Part shown: positions 16,919 to 26,689 of the stretch, piece after piece
Numbering within the stretch: the stretch's first letter is position 1
How the letters are laid out: the number at the start of each line of letters is the position of its first letter
DNA from: an uncultured Lachnospiraceae bacterium
GTDB taxonomy: Bacteria > Bacillota > Clostridia > Lachnospirales > Lachnospiraceae
Length of the DNA stretch: 64,000 nt
Direction: 5' to 3'
Assembly (NCBI GenBank): GCA_910587095.1
Contig: CAJUMJ010000038.1
Location: 47,451 to 111,450 of the forward strand
Position numbers and translations under genes: made by a program
The notes under the pieces: generated by a model
What the model was told of the DNA's origin: nothing
The model's input: the letters and a program-made list of their open reading frames with translations, nothing else
Database searches by the model: none

Positions 16919-18706
16919 TTAGAACTTCTTCTCACTCTGCTCGAACTGGGAATAATAAATCTCCTGATACACCTCGCAGTCCGCAAGCAGCTTTTCATGC
17001 GTGCCGCATCCTGCCATCTCTCCGTCCTCGAGCACGATGATCTGATCCGCGTGCTGTATGGAGGAAGCCCGCTGGGACACGATAAACACCGTCGACTGCC
17101 AGGGCAGCGACCCCAGCGCCTTTCTGAGCGCCGCGTCCGTGGCGTAGTCGAGGGCCGAAGCGCTGTCGTCCAAAATCAATATCTCCGGTTTCTGGACGAG
17201 GGCTCTTGCGATGGTGAGGCGTTGTCTCTGTCCGCCTGAGAGGTTTCTCCCCTCCTGCGCTACGGGAGCGTCAAGGCCGCCTTCCTTGCTCTCCACAAAC
17301 TCCTTCGCCTGGGCGGCCGAAAGCGCCTCCCAAAGCTCCTCGTCCGTGGCATCCGCCCCGCCCCATAGCAGGTTGTCCCTGATTGTTCCCCTGAAAAGCA
17401 CCGCTTTTTGCAAAACCATGCCGACCTTCTGTCTCAGTTCCTCCATGCCGTAATCTCTCACATCCCGTCCGTCCACGCGCACCATGCCTGTCGTGGCGTC
17501 GTAAAACCGGGGAATCATATTGACCAGAGAAGATTTGCCGGAACCCGTGCCTCCTATGATACCGATGGTCTGTCCCCTGCGCACCTGGATGTGAATATCG
17601 CTCAGGGATTCCGCCCCGGCCCCCTCATAAGTCAGATGCACATGGTCAAACTCCACCGCCATATCTTCGCCCGCTTCGGCGCCGTCCTTCTCCTGTTTTC
17701 CGTTTCCGTCCGCAAGGCCGCCTGCCTCTGACACGTCGTCCGTTTTCGCCGCCCATCGCATGGAGGACTCCACCTCAAAGACGGATTCGATCCGGTTGGC
17801 GCAGGCCAGCGCCTTGGTGATCGTGATAATCAGATTTGCCAGCTTGATCAGCTCCACCAGGATTTGTGACATGTAGTTGACCAGCGCCACAACCTCTCCC
17901 TGGGTAATGCTGCCGTTGTCCACCCGGACGGCTCCCGTGTAAAGCAGAAAGATCGTCGCGGCGTTTATGATTATATAAGTGACCGGATTGGTCAGAGCCG
18001 ATATTCTTCCCACGACGAGCTGTAAGTGGGTGAGAAATCCGTTTTTCTCTTCAAACTGCTCCGTCTCCTCCTCTTCCTTGTGAAAAGCCCGGATCACCCG
18101 CGCGCCCGTCAGATTCTGCCTGGTCGCAGAGAGCACCGCGTCCAGCCCCGCCTGCACCTTTTTGTACATTGGCATGGTCAGAGCCATGATCCCGAACACC
18201 ACGACCGCAAGAAGCGGAATCGTCACTACAAAGATCATGGCCGCTTTCGCGTCGATGGTAAAGGCCATAATCATTGCGCCAAACACGATAAAGGGAGAGC
18301 GCAAAAAGAGCCGCAGCACCATGTTGACCCCGTTCTGTACCTGGTTCACATCGGAAGTCATGCGTGTAATCAAAGTGGAGGTGCCAAGCGTATCGATCTC
18401 CGTGAAGGATAGCCCCTGGATGTGGTCAAAGAGGGCGTGCTTGAGCTTCGTGGAAAATCCCACCGCCGCCTTGGCGGCAAAAAACTGCGCCGTAATCGAA
18501 CAGAGCAGTCCTATGAGGCCAAGCGCCACCAGTATAAGACCCATTTGCAGAACATAGGAGATATCCGAGTCACCAATACCCCTGTCGATAATGGCCGCCA
18601 TCACGAGCGGCACAAAAAGCTCGAAGGTGGCCTCCAACATCTTAAAGAGCGGCGCAAAAACCGTCTCCTTCTTATAATCCTTTAAATATACCAATAATTT
18701 TCTCAT
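16919..18706 (-). CDS. ABC exporter, half-transporter with degenerate ATPase site
   Basis: First gene of the exporter pair, 595 residues with a six-helix membrane domain and a C-terminal ATPase. Walker A is GGTGSGKSS and the signature is NLSGGQRQR, but Walker B ends ILDDSASALD (Asp instead of the catalytic Glu) and the H-loop histidine is replaced (VSQRASSI). These two changes are the mark of the non-hydrolysing site in heterodimeric exporters such as BmrC/BmrD or TM287/288. An acidic insert of about 35 residues (near 325-355) lies between the membrane and ATPase domains. Confidence 0.9.
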   Translation of the reverse strand: MRKLLVYLKDYKKETVFAPLFKMLEATFELFVPLVMAAIIDRGIGDSDISYVLQMGLILVALGLIGLLCSITAQFFAAKAAVGFSTKLKHALFDHIQGLSFTEIDTLGTSTLITRMTSDVNQVQNGVNMVLRLFLRSPFIVFGAMIMAFTIDAKAAMIFVVTIPLLAVVVFGIMALTMPMYKKVQAGLDAVLSATRQNLTGARVIRAFHKEEEETEQFEEKNGFLTHLQLVVGRISALTNPVTYIIINAATIFLLYTGAVRVDNGSITQGEVVALVNYMSQILVELIKLANLIITITKALACANRIESVFEVESSMRWAAKTDDVSEAGGLADGNGKQEKDGAEAGEDMAVEFDHVHLTYEGAGAESLSDIHIQVRRGQTIGIIGGTGSGKSSLVNMIPRFYDATTGMVRVDGRDVRDYGMEELRQKVGMVLQKAVLFRGTIRDNLLWGGADATDEELWEALSAAQAKEFVESKEGGLDAPVAQEGRNLSGGQRQRLTIARALVQKPEILILDDSASALDYATDAALRKALGSLPWQSTVFIVSQRASSIQHADQIIVLEDGEMAGCGTHEKLLADCEVYQEIYYSQFEQSEKKF

Positions 18707-18771
18707 AAAACCTATTCCCCCAGGCCCTGTCCATGCAGGCGCTTCCCCAAACGCCCATCCTCACCGAAATG

Positions 18772-19863
18772 TCAGTGCAAATATTCCGTCGTCTGTTCCC
18801 TGATCTCACCGCTGATTTTCCCTACCTGCGCGGAGGGAGTGTATCTCTCTTCCGGGTAAAACATCTGATGAAGCTGTCTCACGTTCTCCTCCAGGTCAAC
18901 CGGGATCACGCAGCTTCCCTTGCTCCCCACGTTGGCGCCTGCCCTTCCTCCCTCAAAGGGAAAGCCTTCGCTCTCCACCATATTGTAGCCGGCCACGCTC
19001 CCGAGCACACTCAGTATTTCGTCCACATCCAGGGAAGTCTCCACCTGCGGCAAGACCGCATTGACCATTTCGGTTAACGTCCCGACGGACGCGCCGCCGG
19101 CCTTTTCCATCATCGCCGCAAGCACCTCTCTCTGCCTCTGCGTTCTTCTGAAGTCGTCTCCCCTCGTATAGCGGATCCGGCAGTAGGCCGTGGCCTGCAT
19201 CCCGTTCAGGAGCTGCCTTCCGCTCTTTTCTACCGGTGTATAGTCTACGCCCAGCTCCTGCGCCATGCAGAGCTGATAGTTGTTCAGATGGGAAATCTCC
19301 GACTCCGTAACCTCCATCTCCACGCCGCCAAGCGCGTCCACCGCGTCGATCAGGCCCGAAAAACCGATCGTGACATAATCCGTGATATCCAGATCCAGAT
19401 TCATGTTCAGCATATTGATCGCCTGCTCAGGCCCGCCCTGCGCGTAAGCCGTATTGCATTTGTTGTACGTATCGTTGCTCAGATTCAGGTAAGTATCGCG
19501 AAACACGGAAACCAGTTTGATCTCCTGGGTATCCTGGTTGATGCTGGCCACCATAATGGTGTCGCTCCTCGTGCCCTTTCCCAGCTCCCCGTTTCTGGCG
19601 TCCACGCCAAAAAGGGCGATATTGCGGTAGCCTTTCGGCTTAGGCTTATCCTCTTCCTTCGCCTCCGCTTTTATCACGCCCGTCTTTTTTTCCCTGACAA
19701 CCTCCTCGTTGATGTAGATTCTTTCCTCGTCGATAGCCTTATGATTTACCTCTTCCGTCATTGTAATCACCACATACATAAATCCGATGGAGACACAAAG
19801 AACGCAAACTTCCACAATCAGAAGAGGGATATTTCCACGAAAGCCGCGCTTTCTCTTATCCAT
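18772..19863 (-). CDS. LytR-CpsA-Psr (LCP) family cell-wall ligase
   Basis: A membrane-anchored enzyme of 363 residues that transfers wall polymers from lipid carriers to peptidoglycan. It has a short basic cytoplasmic tail, one membrane segment (about 12-33) and an extracellular LCP domain with the diagnostic NIALFGVDAR, RSDTIMVASI, LVSVFRDTYL and ITDYVTIGFSGLIDAVDALG blocks; arginines in RSDT and YTRGDDFRRTQRQR are those that grip the pyrophosphate. The start follows GGAGTCGGT. Confidence 0.9.
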   Translation of the reverse strand: MDKRKRGFRGNIPLLIVEVCVLCVSIGFMYVVITMTEEVNHKAIDEERIYINEEVVREKKTGVIKAEAKEEDKPKPKGYRNIALFGVDARNGELGKGTRSDTIMVASINQDTQEIKLVSVFRDTYLNLSNDTYNKCNTAYAQGGPEQAINMLNMNLDLDITDYVTIGFSGLIDAVDALGGVEMEVTESEISHLNNYQLCMAQELGVDYTPVEKSGRQLLNGMQATAYCRIRYTRGDDFRRTQRQREVLAAMMEKAGGASVGTLTEMVNAVLPQVETSLDVDEILSVLGSVAGYNMVESEGFPFEGGRAGANVGSKGSCVIPVDLEENVRQLHQMFYPEERYTPSAQVGKISGEIREQTTEYLH

Positions 19864-19971
19864 ACCGACTCCTTTGCCAAACCGTAACCGGTAACCCACT
19901 GGCCTCCTGTCACGAAAAACCTTCCCCCTTTGTAACAAAATAATTCAAGATATGATACCACATTCGCGTGC

Positions 19972-21336
19972 CTAAATCAAGTCGATGGCATCCCTCACCG
20001 TCTTCACACCGATGACGGTAATCCCCGCCTTCTCCTTAATCTGCACGGCATTGGCCGCCGGGAGAACGCAGGTCGTAAACCCGAGCTTCGACGCCTCGGC
20101 GACGCGTTTGTCCGCCTGCGAAACGCCCCGCACCTCGCCGCTCAACCCGATTTCCCCAAAAACGATGGTTTTCCCGTCCACAACCCGGTTTTTAAAGCTG
20201 GAGACAGCCGCCATAGCGACCCCCAAATCAATAGCAGGCTCCACGATCCGTATGCCGCCCGCCAGATTCACGTAGGCGTCGCAGTCCGACATCTGTAAAT
20301 TCAGACGTTTCTCCAAAACCGCCATCAACAGGTTTAGTCTGTTCAGATCCATGCCCGTCGCCTGCCTTCTCGGAATCCCGAAATTACTGCGGCAGACAAG
20401 CGCCTGTATCTCCAGCAGTACAGGTCTGGTGCCTTCCATGGAGCAGGAAACCACAGAGCCGCTCGCCCCCTCGGGCTTGCCGCTGAGCATAAATTCGGAG
20501 GCATTCTCCACCTCCGCAAGGCCCTCCTCCTTCATCTCGAAAACACCGATTTCGTTTGTGGAGCCGAAACGGTTTTTAACCCCCCTGAGAATCCGGTAGG
20601 AAGCGTGTCTGTCGCCCTCAAAATAGAGCACCGTGTCCACCATATGCTCCAAAACCCTTGGGCCTGCCACGGTTCCCTCCTTTGTCACATGCCCCACGAT
20701 CAAAATGGATATTCCCAACCCCTTTGCGAGCTGCATCAGCACATTTGTGGACTCTCTCACCTGGGACACGCTCCCGGGCGCGGAGGAAATCTCTTCCCTG
20801 TACATCGTCTGTATGGAATCGATTACCGCCACCGCCGGCATTTGCTTTTTGATGGTCTGCTCCACCGTCTCAAGGCTTGTCTCGCACAGAAGAAGCAGAT
20901 TGTCGGAAAACTCGCCGATCCGGTTGGCCCGCAGCTTAATCTGCTGCAAGGATTCCTCTCCCGATATATAGAGAAGTTTATGCCCGTCCGCCGCCATATG
21001 CCTGCACACCTGCAAGAGCAGGGTAGATTTGCCGATTCCTGGATCCCCTCCCACAAGCGTGAGCGATCCCGGCACAATCCCGCCGCCGAGCACTCTGTCC
21101 AGTTCCGCAATGTGGGTGGTCATCCTCTTCCCTTCCCGCAAATCCACCCGGCTTAAACTTGTCGGCTCCTCGGCTTTTCCTGCGTGCGATACCGCGGACG
21201 CCCGGTTCCCTCCCGCCCTGGCCGGTTCCTCCACCATCGTATTCCACTCCCGGCAGCCCGGGCACTGTCCCAGCCATTTGGAAGATTCGTACCCGCAGCT
21301 TTGACAAAAAAATACAGTCGTTTTTCCCTTTGCCAT
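19972..21336 (-). CDS. radA: DNA repair protein RadA
   Basis: RecA-like ATPase that helps branch migration during recombinational repair, 454 residues. It begins with a zinc ribbon (CQSCG and CPGC), has Walker A GGDPGIGKST, the RadA-specific KNRFG motif (RGVKNRFGSTNE), and a C-terminal Lon-protease-like domain (VNLAGGIRIVEPAIDLGVA) without protease activity. The ATG at 21336 starts the canonical MAKGKTTVFFCQSCG; an in-frame ORF extends further upstream without a site. Confidence 0.95.
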   Translation of the reverse strand: MAKGKTTVFFCQSCGYESSKWLGQCPGCREWNTMVEEPARAGGNRASAVSHAGKAEEPTSLSRVDLREGKRMTTHIAELDRVLGGGIVPGSLTLVGGDPGIGKSTLLLQVCRHMAADGHKLLYISGEESLQQIKLRANRIGEFSDNLLLLCETSLETVEQTIKKQMPAVAVIDSIQTMYREEISSAPGSVSQVRESTNVLMQLAKGLGISILIVGHVTKEGTVAGPRVLEHMVDTVLYFEGDRHASYRILRGVKNRFGSTNEIGVFEMKEEGLAEVENASEFMLSGKPEGASGSVVSCSMEGTRPVLLEIQALVCRSNFGIPRRQATGMDLNRLNLLMAVLEKRLNLQMSDCDAYVNLAGGIRIVEPAIDLGVAMAAVSSFKNRVVDGKTIVFGEIGLSGEVRGVSQADKRVAEASKLGFTTCVLPAANAVQIKEKAGITVIGVKTVRDAIDLI

Positions 21337-21437
21337 CGTTTTCCCCTTCTTCGTCTCTATCCACAGAAAAAGCGGGCCCTTCAACCAAATATGACACACA
21401 TACCGGTTGACGAGCCCATGCTTTCCATGCCAATCAT

Positions 21438-21848
21438 CTACTTCACAATCTTCACTTCCACCTTATCGACGCTTGAGAGCTCCACACTGATATTCAGCTT
21501 CCCGCTCAGGTTGGTCTTCATCTCACCCACGTCCACGCCGTTCACATAGACAGTGTACACCGTATCCTCTTCAAGCCCCACCGTGATCTGCGCGTCCTCG
21601 TCACCTTCCACAGTGAAGGTAAGACCGTCCTGTGTCTCCTCAAAATGGTTGACGCTTGTGCCAGGCTCCGACTCATAGGCAAACATACCGTTCTTCTCAA
21701 GCTTTGTCAGCTCCTTAAAGGTTTTCACCTTGTACAGATTACCGCCGTGCTCGTAATCCTCCAGCTTCGCCTTAGCCGCCAGCCTGTGATTGCCAAAACT
21801 GATTGTCCTGTCATTTTCTGCGCGCAGCAATTCTTCTACTACAGCCAT
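21438..21848 (-). CDS. Uncharacterised 136-residue protein
   Basis: A soluble protein with no signal peptide. The N-terminal half is mixed and charged (ENDRTISFGNHRLAAKAKLE), the C-terminal half is beta-rich with a typical surface-repeat look (TVYTVYVNGVDVGEMKTNLS, then a strand ending in VEVKIVK). Similar short proteins occur next to clpC in related Clostridia, sometimes named endosialidase without evidence. The start follows AGGAGGAAAAAGCG. It follows clpC by 25 bases and is probably co-transcribed. Confidence 0.7.
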   Translation of the reverse strand: MAVVEELLRAENDRTISFGNHRLAAKAKLEDYEHGGNLYKVKTFKELTKLEKNGMFAYESEPGTSVNHFEETQDGLTFTVEGDEDAQITVGLEEDTVYTVYVNGVDVGEMKTNLSGKLNISVELSSVDKVEVKIVK

Positions 21849-21873
21849 CGCTTTTTCCTCCTAAGTCTCTTTA

Positions 21874-24360
21874 TCATCTTGTTACTTTTTCCGCAATTTT
21901 TGTAATGGACGCCTGTACCGGTTTTACCGAGAATACGATCTTCTTATTTCTCAGCCCTACCGTCACCTTATCACCGCTCTTTACCTTTCCGGCCAGAATC
22001 TCCTCCGCCAACGCATCCTCAATTTCCGACTGGATCGCCCGCTTCATGGGCCTGGCTCCCATCTTCGCATCCATATGCTTATCGATCAGATACTCCTTCA
22101 CCGAGGGAGCGGCAATCAGCTCCATATTCATCTGATCCTTGCATCGCTTCGATAAGGTTCTCGTAAGGAGTGTCACGATCGCTTTCATGTCCTCTTTTCC
22201 GAGCGGATGGAATACCATAATCTCGTCAATTCTGTTGATGAACTCCGGCTTGAAAAGGCGTTTGACTTCCTCCATAACCTTGCCCTTCATCTTGTCATAG
22301 CTCTGCTTCTCCGTCTCCGCCGCGCCAAATCCCAGGTTTTTCGGATCGATAATGCGCTGCGCGCCGGCGTTTGAGGTCATAATCAATATCGTATTTTTGA
22401 AGCTCACCTTCCGCCCCTTGGAATCGGTGATATGCCCGTCGTCAAGTACCTGCAAAAGGACATTGAACACATCCGGGTGTGCCTTCTCGATCTCGTCAAA
22501 CAGCACAACGGAATAAGGATTTCTGCGAACTTTCTCCGAGAGCTGGCCGCCCTCCTCAAAGCCCACATAGCCGGGCGGAGATCCGATCATCTTGGACACG
22601 GAATGCCCTTCCATATACTCCGACATGTCCACCCGGATCAGCGCGTTCTCCGACCCGAACATGGCTTCCGCGAGCGCTTTGGAAAGCTCTGTCTTTCCCA
22701 CGCCCGTGGGGCCTAAAAACAGAAAAGAACCGATGGGCCTGTTGGGATCCTGAAGTCCCACTCTGCCCCGGCGCATGGCTTTCGCCACGGCCTTCACGGC
22801 CTCCTCCTGGCCGATCACCCGTTTGTGGAGAATGGATTCCAGTTTGAGAAGACGCTCGCTCTCCTTTTCCGCAAGCTTCTTCACCGGGATTTTAGTCCAA
22901 AGCGACACTACCTCCGCAATCTCGTTTTCCCCAACCACATACGCATGGTTTAATTCCTCCTGCTCCATGCGTTTCACCATGCGTTCGTATTTTTTGATAC
23001 AGCTCTCCTGCTTTTTCTTAAGCTCCGCCGCCTGCGTAAATGCCTCCATGCGGATGGAACGCTCAATCTGCAAGTCGATCTTATCTATCTCCTCAGACAG
23101 CTCGAGCAGTTTGTCCGGCTGCTTCGTCACCCGAAGCCGCACTGCAGCCGACGCTTCGTCGATTAAGTCGATCGCCTTGTCCGGCAGGTTCCTGTCATTG
23201 ATATAACGCGCCGACAGAGCCACCGCCGCGCTGATCGCCTCCGGGGTTATGGTGACCCGGTGATGCTCCTCGTACTTGTGGGCGATGCCCTTTAATATAT
23301 TTTCGGTTTCCTCAATGCCCGGCTCCTCCACCGTCACCGGGTGAAACCGCCGTTCCAAAGCCGCGTCCCGCTCCACATACTTGCGGTACTCTGCGATAGT
23401 GGTTGCGCCGATCAACTGTATCTCACCTCTCGCCAGGGAGGGCTTTAAGATATTGGATGCGTCTATGGCTCCCTCCGCGCCGCCCGCGCCGATGATGGTG
23501 TGCATCTCGTCCAAAAAAAGAATGATATTTCCGTCGTCGATGACTTCCTTTATCACCTTTTTGATGCGCTCCTCAAACTCGCCGCGGTATTTGCTGCCCG
23601 CCACCATACCGGAGAGATCGAGCGTCAGAAGTCTCTTGTTCTGTACCGTAAAGGGCACATCCCCGGTCACGATCCTGGCCGCAAGCCCCTCCACCACGGC
23701 CGTCTTGCCCACGCCCGGTTCGCCCACCAGACAGGGATTGTTCTTTGTGCGGCGGGAGAGAATCTGCACTACCCTTGTGATCTCCTCCTCCCGGCCAATC
23801 ACGGGATCAAGCTTCCCCTCCCTAGCAAGCGCCGTCAAATCCCTGCTGTAATGATCCAGCGTGGAAACGCCGCCCTTCTTCTTATTCTGTTTTCTGCCCA
23901 AATCTTCCTTATAGAGGGCGCCGTCCTCGCCCATGGCCACCAGCACATCCACATAGAGCTTCTGCACCGAAATGCCCATGGTATTTAAGAGCCTGACCGC
24001 CACATTCTCCCCCTCCTTTAAAAGAGCCAGAAGAATGTGCTCCGTCCCTGTCTTCTCACTTCCAAAACGCTCCGCCTGCCTGTGCGCCTCGTCCAAAATA
24101 GCCTGCGCCCGCGGCGAATAGCCGTCGCGCTCCGCGATCAGGACGGAAGTTTCCGGCACGATCAAATCTTTGATCATCTCTTTCATCTGCAGGAGATCTA
24201 CCCCGTTGTTTAAAAGTACGGTAGCCGCGACGCCCGTATTTTCCCGGAGGAGTCCGAGCAGGATATGTTCACTCCCCACATAGCTTTGCCGTAAGCTCTT
24301 GGCCGCCCTCTCCGCCAGGAGCAGGGCCGTCTTCGCCTTATCCGTAAATTGTGGCTGCAT
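21874..24360 (-). CDS. clpC: ATP-dependent Clp protease ATP-binding subunit ClpC
   Basis: Hexameric unfoldase of 828 residues that feeds proteins to ClpP. Order: two Clp N-terminal repeats (1-145), AAA+ domain 1 with Walker A GEPGVGKTAV, a coiled middle domain with a UVR-like helix (about 415-450), AAA+ domain 2 with GPTGVGKTEL and the P-loop (IGF/LGF) region LGFGAA, and a C-terminal sensor-2 domain. The start codon abuts the stop of the upstream GntR regulator (TAA then ATG), so translation is coupled. The usual ctsR-mcsA-mcsB partners are absent. Confidence 0.95.
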   Translation of the reverse strand: MQPQFTDKAKTALLLAERAAKSLRQSYVGSEHILLGLLRENTGVAATVLLNNGVDLLQMKEMIKDLIVPETSVLIAERDGYSPRAQAILDEAHRQAERFGSEKTGTEHILLALLKEGENVAVRLLNTMGISVQKLYVDVLVAMGEDGALYKEDLGRKQNKKKGGVSTLDHYSRDLTALAREGKLDPVIGREEEITRVVQILSRRTKNNPCLVGEPGVGKTAVVEGLAARIVTGDVPFTVQNKRLLTLDLSGMVAGSKYRGEFEERIKKVIKEVIDDGNIILFLDEMHTIIGAGGAEGAIDASNILKPSLARGEIQLIGATTIAEYRKYVERDAALERRFHPVTVEEPGIEETENILKGIAHKYEEHHRVTITPEAISAAVALSARYINDRNLPDKAIDLIDEASAAVRLRVTKQPDKLLELSEEIDKIDLQIERSIRMEAFTQAAELKKKQESCIKKYERMVKRMEQEELNHAYVVGENEIAEVVSLWTKIPVKKLAEKESERLLKLESILHKRVIGQEEAVKAVAKAMRRGRVGLQDPNRPIGSFLFLGPTGVGKTELSKALAEAMFGSENALIRVDMSEYMEGHSVSKMIGSPPGYVGFEEGGQLSEKVRRNPYSVVLFDEIEKAHPDVFNVLLQVLDDGHITDSKGRKVSFKNTILIMTSNAGAQRIIDPKNLGFGAAETEKQSYDKMKGKVMEEVKRLFKPEFINRIDEIMVFHPLGKEDMKAIVTLLTRTLSKRCKDQMNMELIAAPSVKEYLIDKHMDAKMGARPMKRAIQSEIEDALAEEILAGKVKSGDKVTVGLRNKKIVFSVKPVQASITKIAEKVTR

Positions 24361-24744
24361 TTAGTCTCTCATTCCTTTCCCATATTCCTCATAAATCTCA
24401 TCTATAAGAGCATGCACTTCTTCGCCGGAAATATTCTTGCAGCTTGCTTTTGCCAGTGTGACCATAAGGTCTTCCCTGATTTCCTCAAGCGCCCGCATCC
24501 TGTCGATGTCCACGGCCACCATCACGCCCCGCCTGCGGTCCACCTTGACATAGCCTTCCTGCTTCAGCACTGTGTATGCCTTGTTTACCGTATGCATATT
24601 GATTCCGATGGTGTCCGCAAGCTGCCTCACCGAGGGAAGCATATCCCCCTCCTGAAAGTGGGAGGTCGCAATTCCCCTTATGATCTGATCCCTCAATTGT
24701 AAGTAGATCGCCTGATCACTGTTAAAATCGATTTCAATAAACAT
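24361..24744 (-). CDS. GntR-family regulator, YtrA type
   Basis: A 127-residue repressor with an N-terminal winged helix-turn-helix (QAIYLQLRDQIIRGIA, LPSVRQLADTIGINMHTVNK) and only a short C-terminal helical dimerisation tail, the YtrA subclass. It ends exactly where clpC begins, which suggests that it controls the clpC operon in place of CtsR; this is inference from position. The ATG follows GGGAAGGATTCC. Confidence 0.88.
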   Translation of the reverse strand: MFIEIDFNSDQAIYLQLRDQIIRGIATSHFQEGDMLPSVRQLADTIGINMHTVNKAYTVLKQEGYVKVDRRRGVMVAVDIDRMRALEEIREDLMVTLAKASCKNISGEEVHALIDEIYEEYGKGMRD

Positions 24745-24766
24745 GGAATCCTTCCCGCTGTCTCCT

Positions 24767-26092
24767 CTATTTCAGATCCTTATCGTCCATATTTAAAAAC
24801 TCAAACTCAAACTCATCGTCGTCCAGAAGGAAATTTTTCGCCTTGCGGTTGCGGACCGGTCTGACATTTTCCTCCACCGCAGGCTCCTCACGGTAAGTCA
24901 CCTCGCCGTCCGCCCTTCGACGCTCCCTTGGCCTTTCCGTCCCCGCTCCTGCCCGGGACGGCTCCTGGGGCCGCCTTCTTTGCCTGTTCTCCTCCACGTC
25001 CGGCTCTCTTCGTCTCGCGTTCCTTTCGCGATCCGCCGTCTCTCTTCTTGCCGGCCTGCGGTCGTCTTCCTCCTCCTCGTCCTCTTCCTCGTCGTCCTCA
25101 TAATCCTCATAATACGCGTCGCGAAGTTTGAACGCCATGATAACCACCACAATGACAAGCACCGCCAGCAGTACGCCGAGCACCACGATCACGATACGCT
25201 GCTTGACGATCGATTCTGTTCCCTCGTCGTCGTCAAGCGCCTGCGAATAGGACGCCTCCAAAAGGGGAACAAGCTTTTGTTTCTGTCCCTCAATATTATC
25301 GTATATATACCACGCTTCCTCGCCGTCGGAGCCGGTTTCTATCTTCAGTTCATAATCGTTTCTTGGCGCCGCCTCCGGTTCCTCCGGCTGCTCCTCCGGT
25401 TCTTCCGGCTGTTCCTCCTCCACCGGCAGCAAATCGCCAAGTTCCAGCAGATCGGAGCGGATGTATCCCGTCTTTTCCGAGCCGTTGGAACCCGTGAAGG
25501 TGACAAAATACCACGTCTTGCTGTCGCTTCCCTCCGACTTACCGCTCACTACCACCTGGCTGCCCGGAGCGAGGGAATCCACGGGATTGTTCGAGGTGGA
25601 AGGATCGGGACGCACTTTCGCCTGGACTTTGGTGTTGGCGTACTGGCGATCCACTCCCTCCTGGGCGTCCACCTGCGCGCCTCCCTCGCCTGAAGCCGCA
25701 CCCGTCTGAGCCGCGTCTCCTCCGTCATTCGTCGTCTCCGCCTGGACGGAAACGTTCGGAATATCCCCGCCTCCCTTTTTCTCTATCATATCGGCGCGCA
25801 CATAGCCCATCGTGTTGGAATCCACATACACCTGATACCAGGTGATGCCGGAGGCGTCAACCTGACCCCGGATACTGATTTCCTTCCCTGAGGTGGAGCT
25901 GCCGATCACCTCGCTTCCCTGATCGGGCTGCTTCCTGATATTGACAGACTTGGGGATCACCGTACCGGTGGCCTCCGCCCGGCTCACTATCGGATTGCAC
26001 CACGCAAGGAGAAACGCCGCCCCAAAAACGGCTGCCATCCTCGCCGCGCGCATACTCCCCCACCTTATCTGCTCGTTCTTTTGTATCCTCAT
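24767..26092 (-). CDS. Secreted/membrane SH3b-domain protein with charged cytoplasmic tail
   Basis: A 441-residue protein: signal peptide (about 14-40), two bacterial SH3 domains (about 43-105 and 145-220; each has the NIRKQPD or KVRPDPS start and ends in GYVRAD or GYIRSD), a Glu/Pro repeat (EEQPEEPEEQPEEPE), a second membrane segment (about 302-322), an acidic run (DEEEDEEEEDD) and an Arg/Glu-rich tail. The SH3 pair faces the cell wall and the charged tail the cytoplasm. It may report wall status or help anchor it; the partner is unknown. The ATG follows GGAGGAAAAGA. Confidence 0.8.
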   Translation of the reverse strand: MRIQKNEQIRWGSMRAARMAAVFGAAFLLAWCNPIVSRAEATGTVIPKSVNIRKQPDQGSEVIGSSTSGKEISIRGQVDASGITWYQVYVDSNTMGYVRADMIEKKGGGDIPNVSVQAETTNDGGDAAQTGAASGEGGAQVDAQEGVDRQYANTKVQAKVRPDPSTSNNPVDSLAPGSQVVVSGKSEGSDSKTWYFVTFTGSNGSEKTGYIRSDLLELGDLLPVEEEQPEEPEEQPEEPEAAPRNDYELKIETGSDGEEAWYIYDNIEGQKQKLVPLLEASYSQALDDDEGTESIVKQRIVIVVLGVLLAVLVIVVVIMAFKLRDAYYEDYEDDEEEDEEEEDDRRPARRETADRERNARRREPDVEENRQRRRPQEPSRAGAGTERPRERRRADGEVTYREEPAVEENVRPVRNRKAKNFLLDDDEFEFEFLNMDDKDLK

Positions 26093-26112
26093 TCTTTTCC
26101 TCCGTGTCAGTT

Positions 26113-26604
26113 CTAATCCTGCTCTCTTCTAAAGCGCTTGGAGCCTTCCTCTCCTTTGCGCCGCTCCGTGCTGTAACCGAACATATCGTCCTGGCGCCTT
26201 GCCTTTCTCGCCATCTCTTCCAGATCTCTGTGATAATTTGTCTCACACTTGGAACAATATCTGCCGCTGCGAATCGTCGCTCCGCAAATTTCGCATTTTA
26301 AATAAATCGCGGAATTTTGCGTTATCTCAATCTTGCCTTCCTTGAGCATATCCCTCACGGATTTTTGCGTCACTCCGGTAGCTTTGGCTGTCTCCGCCGT
26401 GGTTGCTCCCATATGTTCTTCCAGATAATTGCGCACTTTCCCGTAGTCGTCATATGAGATAAACCCGCACTTTTCGCACCGGTATTCTCCCACGCCTTTA
26501 AACACCATGACGCCGCCGCACTCGCTGCAATAAGTCGGCCTGTTATATGTATTAACCTCGCTAAATTCTCTTCTGAGTATTTCAACTCTCTCTTCTCTGC
26601 TCAC
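26113..26604 (-). CDS. Zinc-ribbon/helix-turn-helix protein
   Basis: A 163-residue protein starting at a GTG that follows GGGGGAG. It has a zinc ribbon (CSECGG and CEKCGF, about 26-47), a helix-turn-helix (HMGATTAETAKATGVTQKSV), and a second four-cysteine cluster (CEICG and CSKC, about 103-121), then a basic tail. The ribbon-plus-'GAT..E.....TGV....I' layout resembles the flagellar-operon protein YvyF, which also binds regulators, but no flagellar genes are near. It lies 20 bases before the SH3-domain gene. Confidence 0.75.
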   Translation of the reverse strand: MSREERVEILRREFSEVNTYNRPTYCSECGGVMVFKGVGEYRCEKCGFISYDDYGKVRNYLEEHMGATTAETAKATGVTQKSVRDMLKEGKIEITQNSAIYLKCEICGATIRSGRYCSKCETNYHRDLEEMARKARRQDDMFGYSTERRKGEEGSKRFRREQD

Positions 26605-26689
26605 AGGATCACTCCCCCTTTAATCTTCATCCTGTCTCTGCATCGGTTACAAAGACACTTCACCGTTCCCCCTGGCCGCGCCATGCAGG

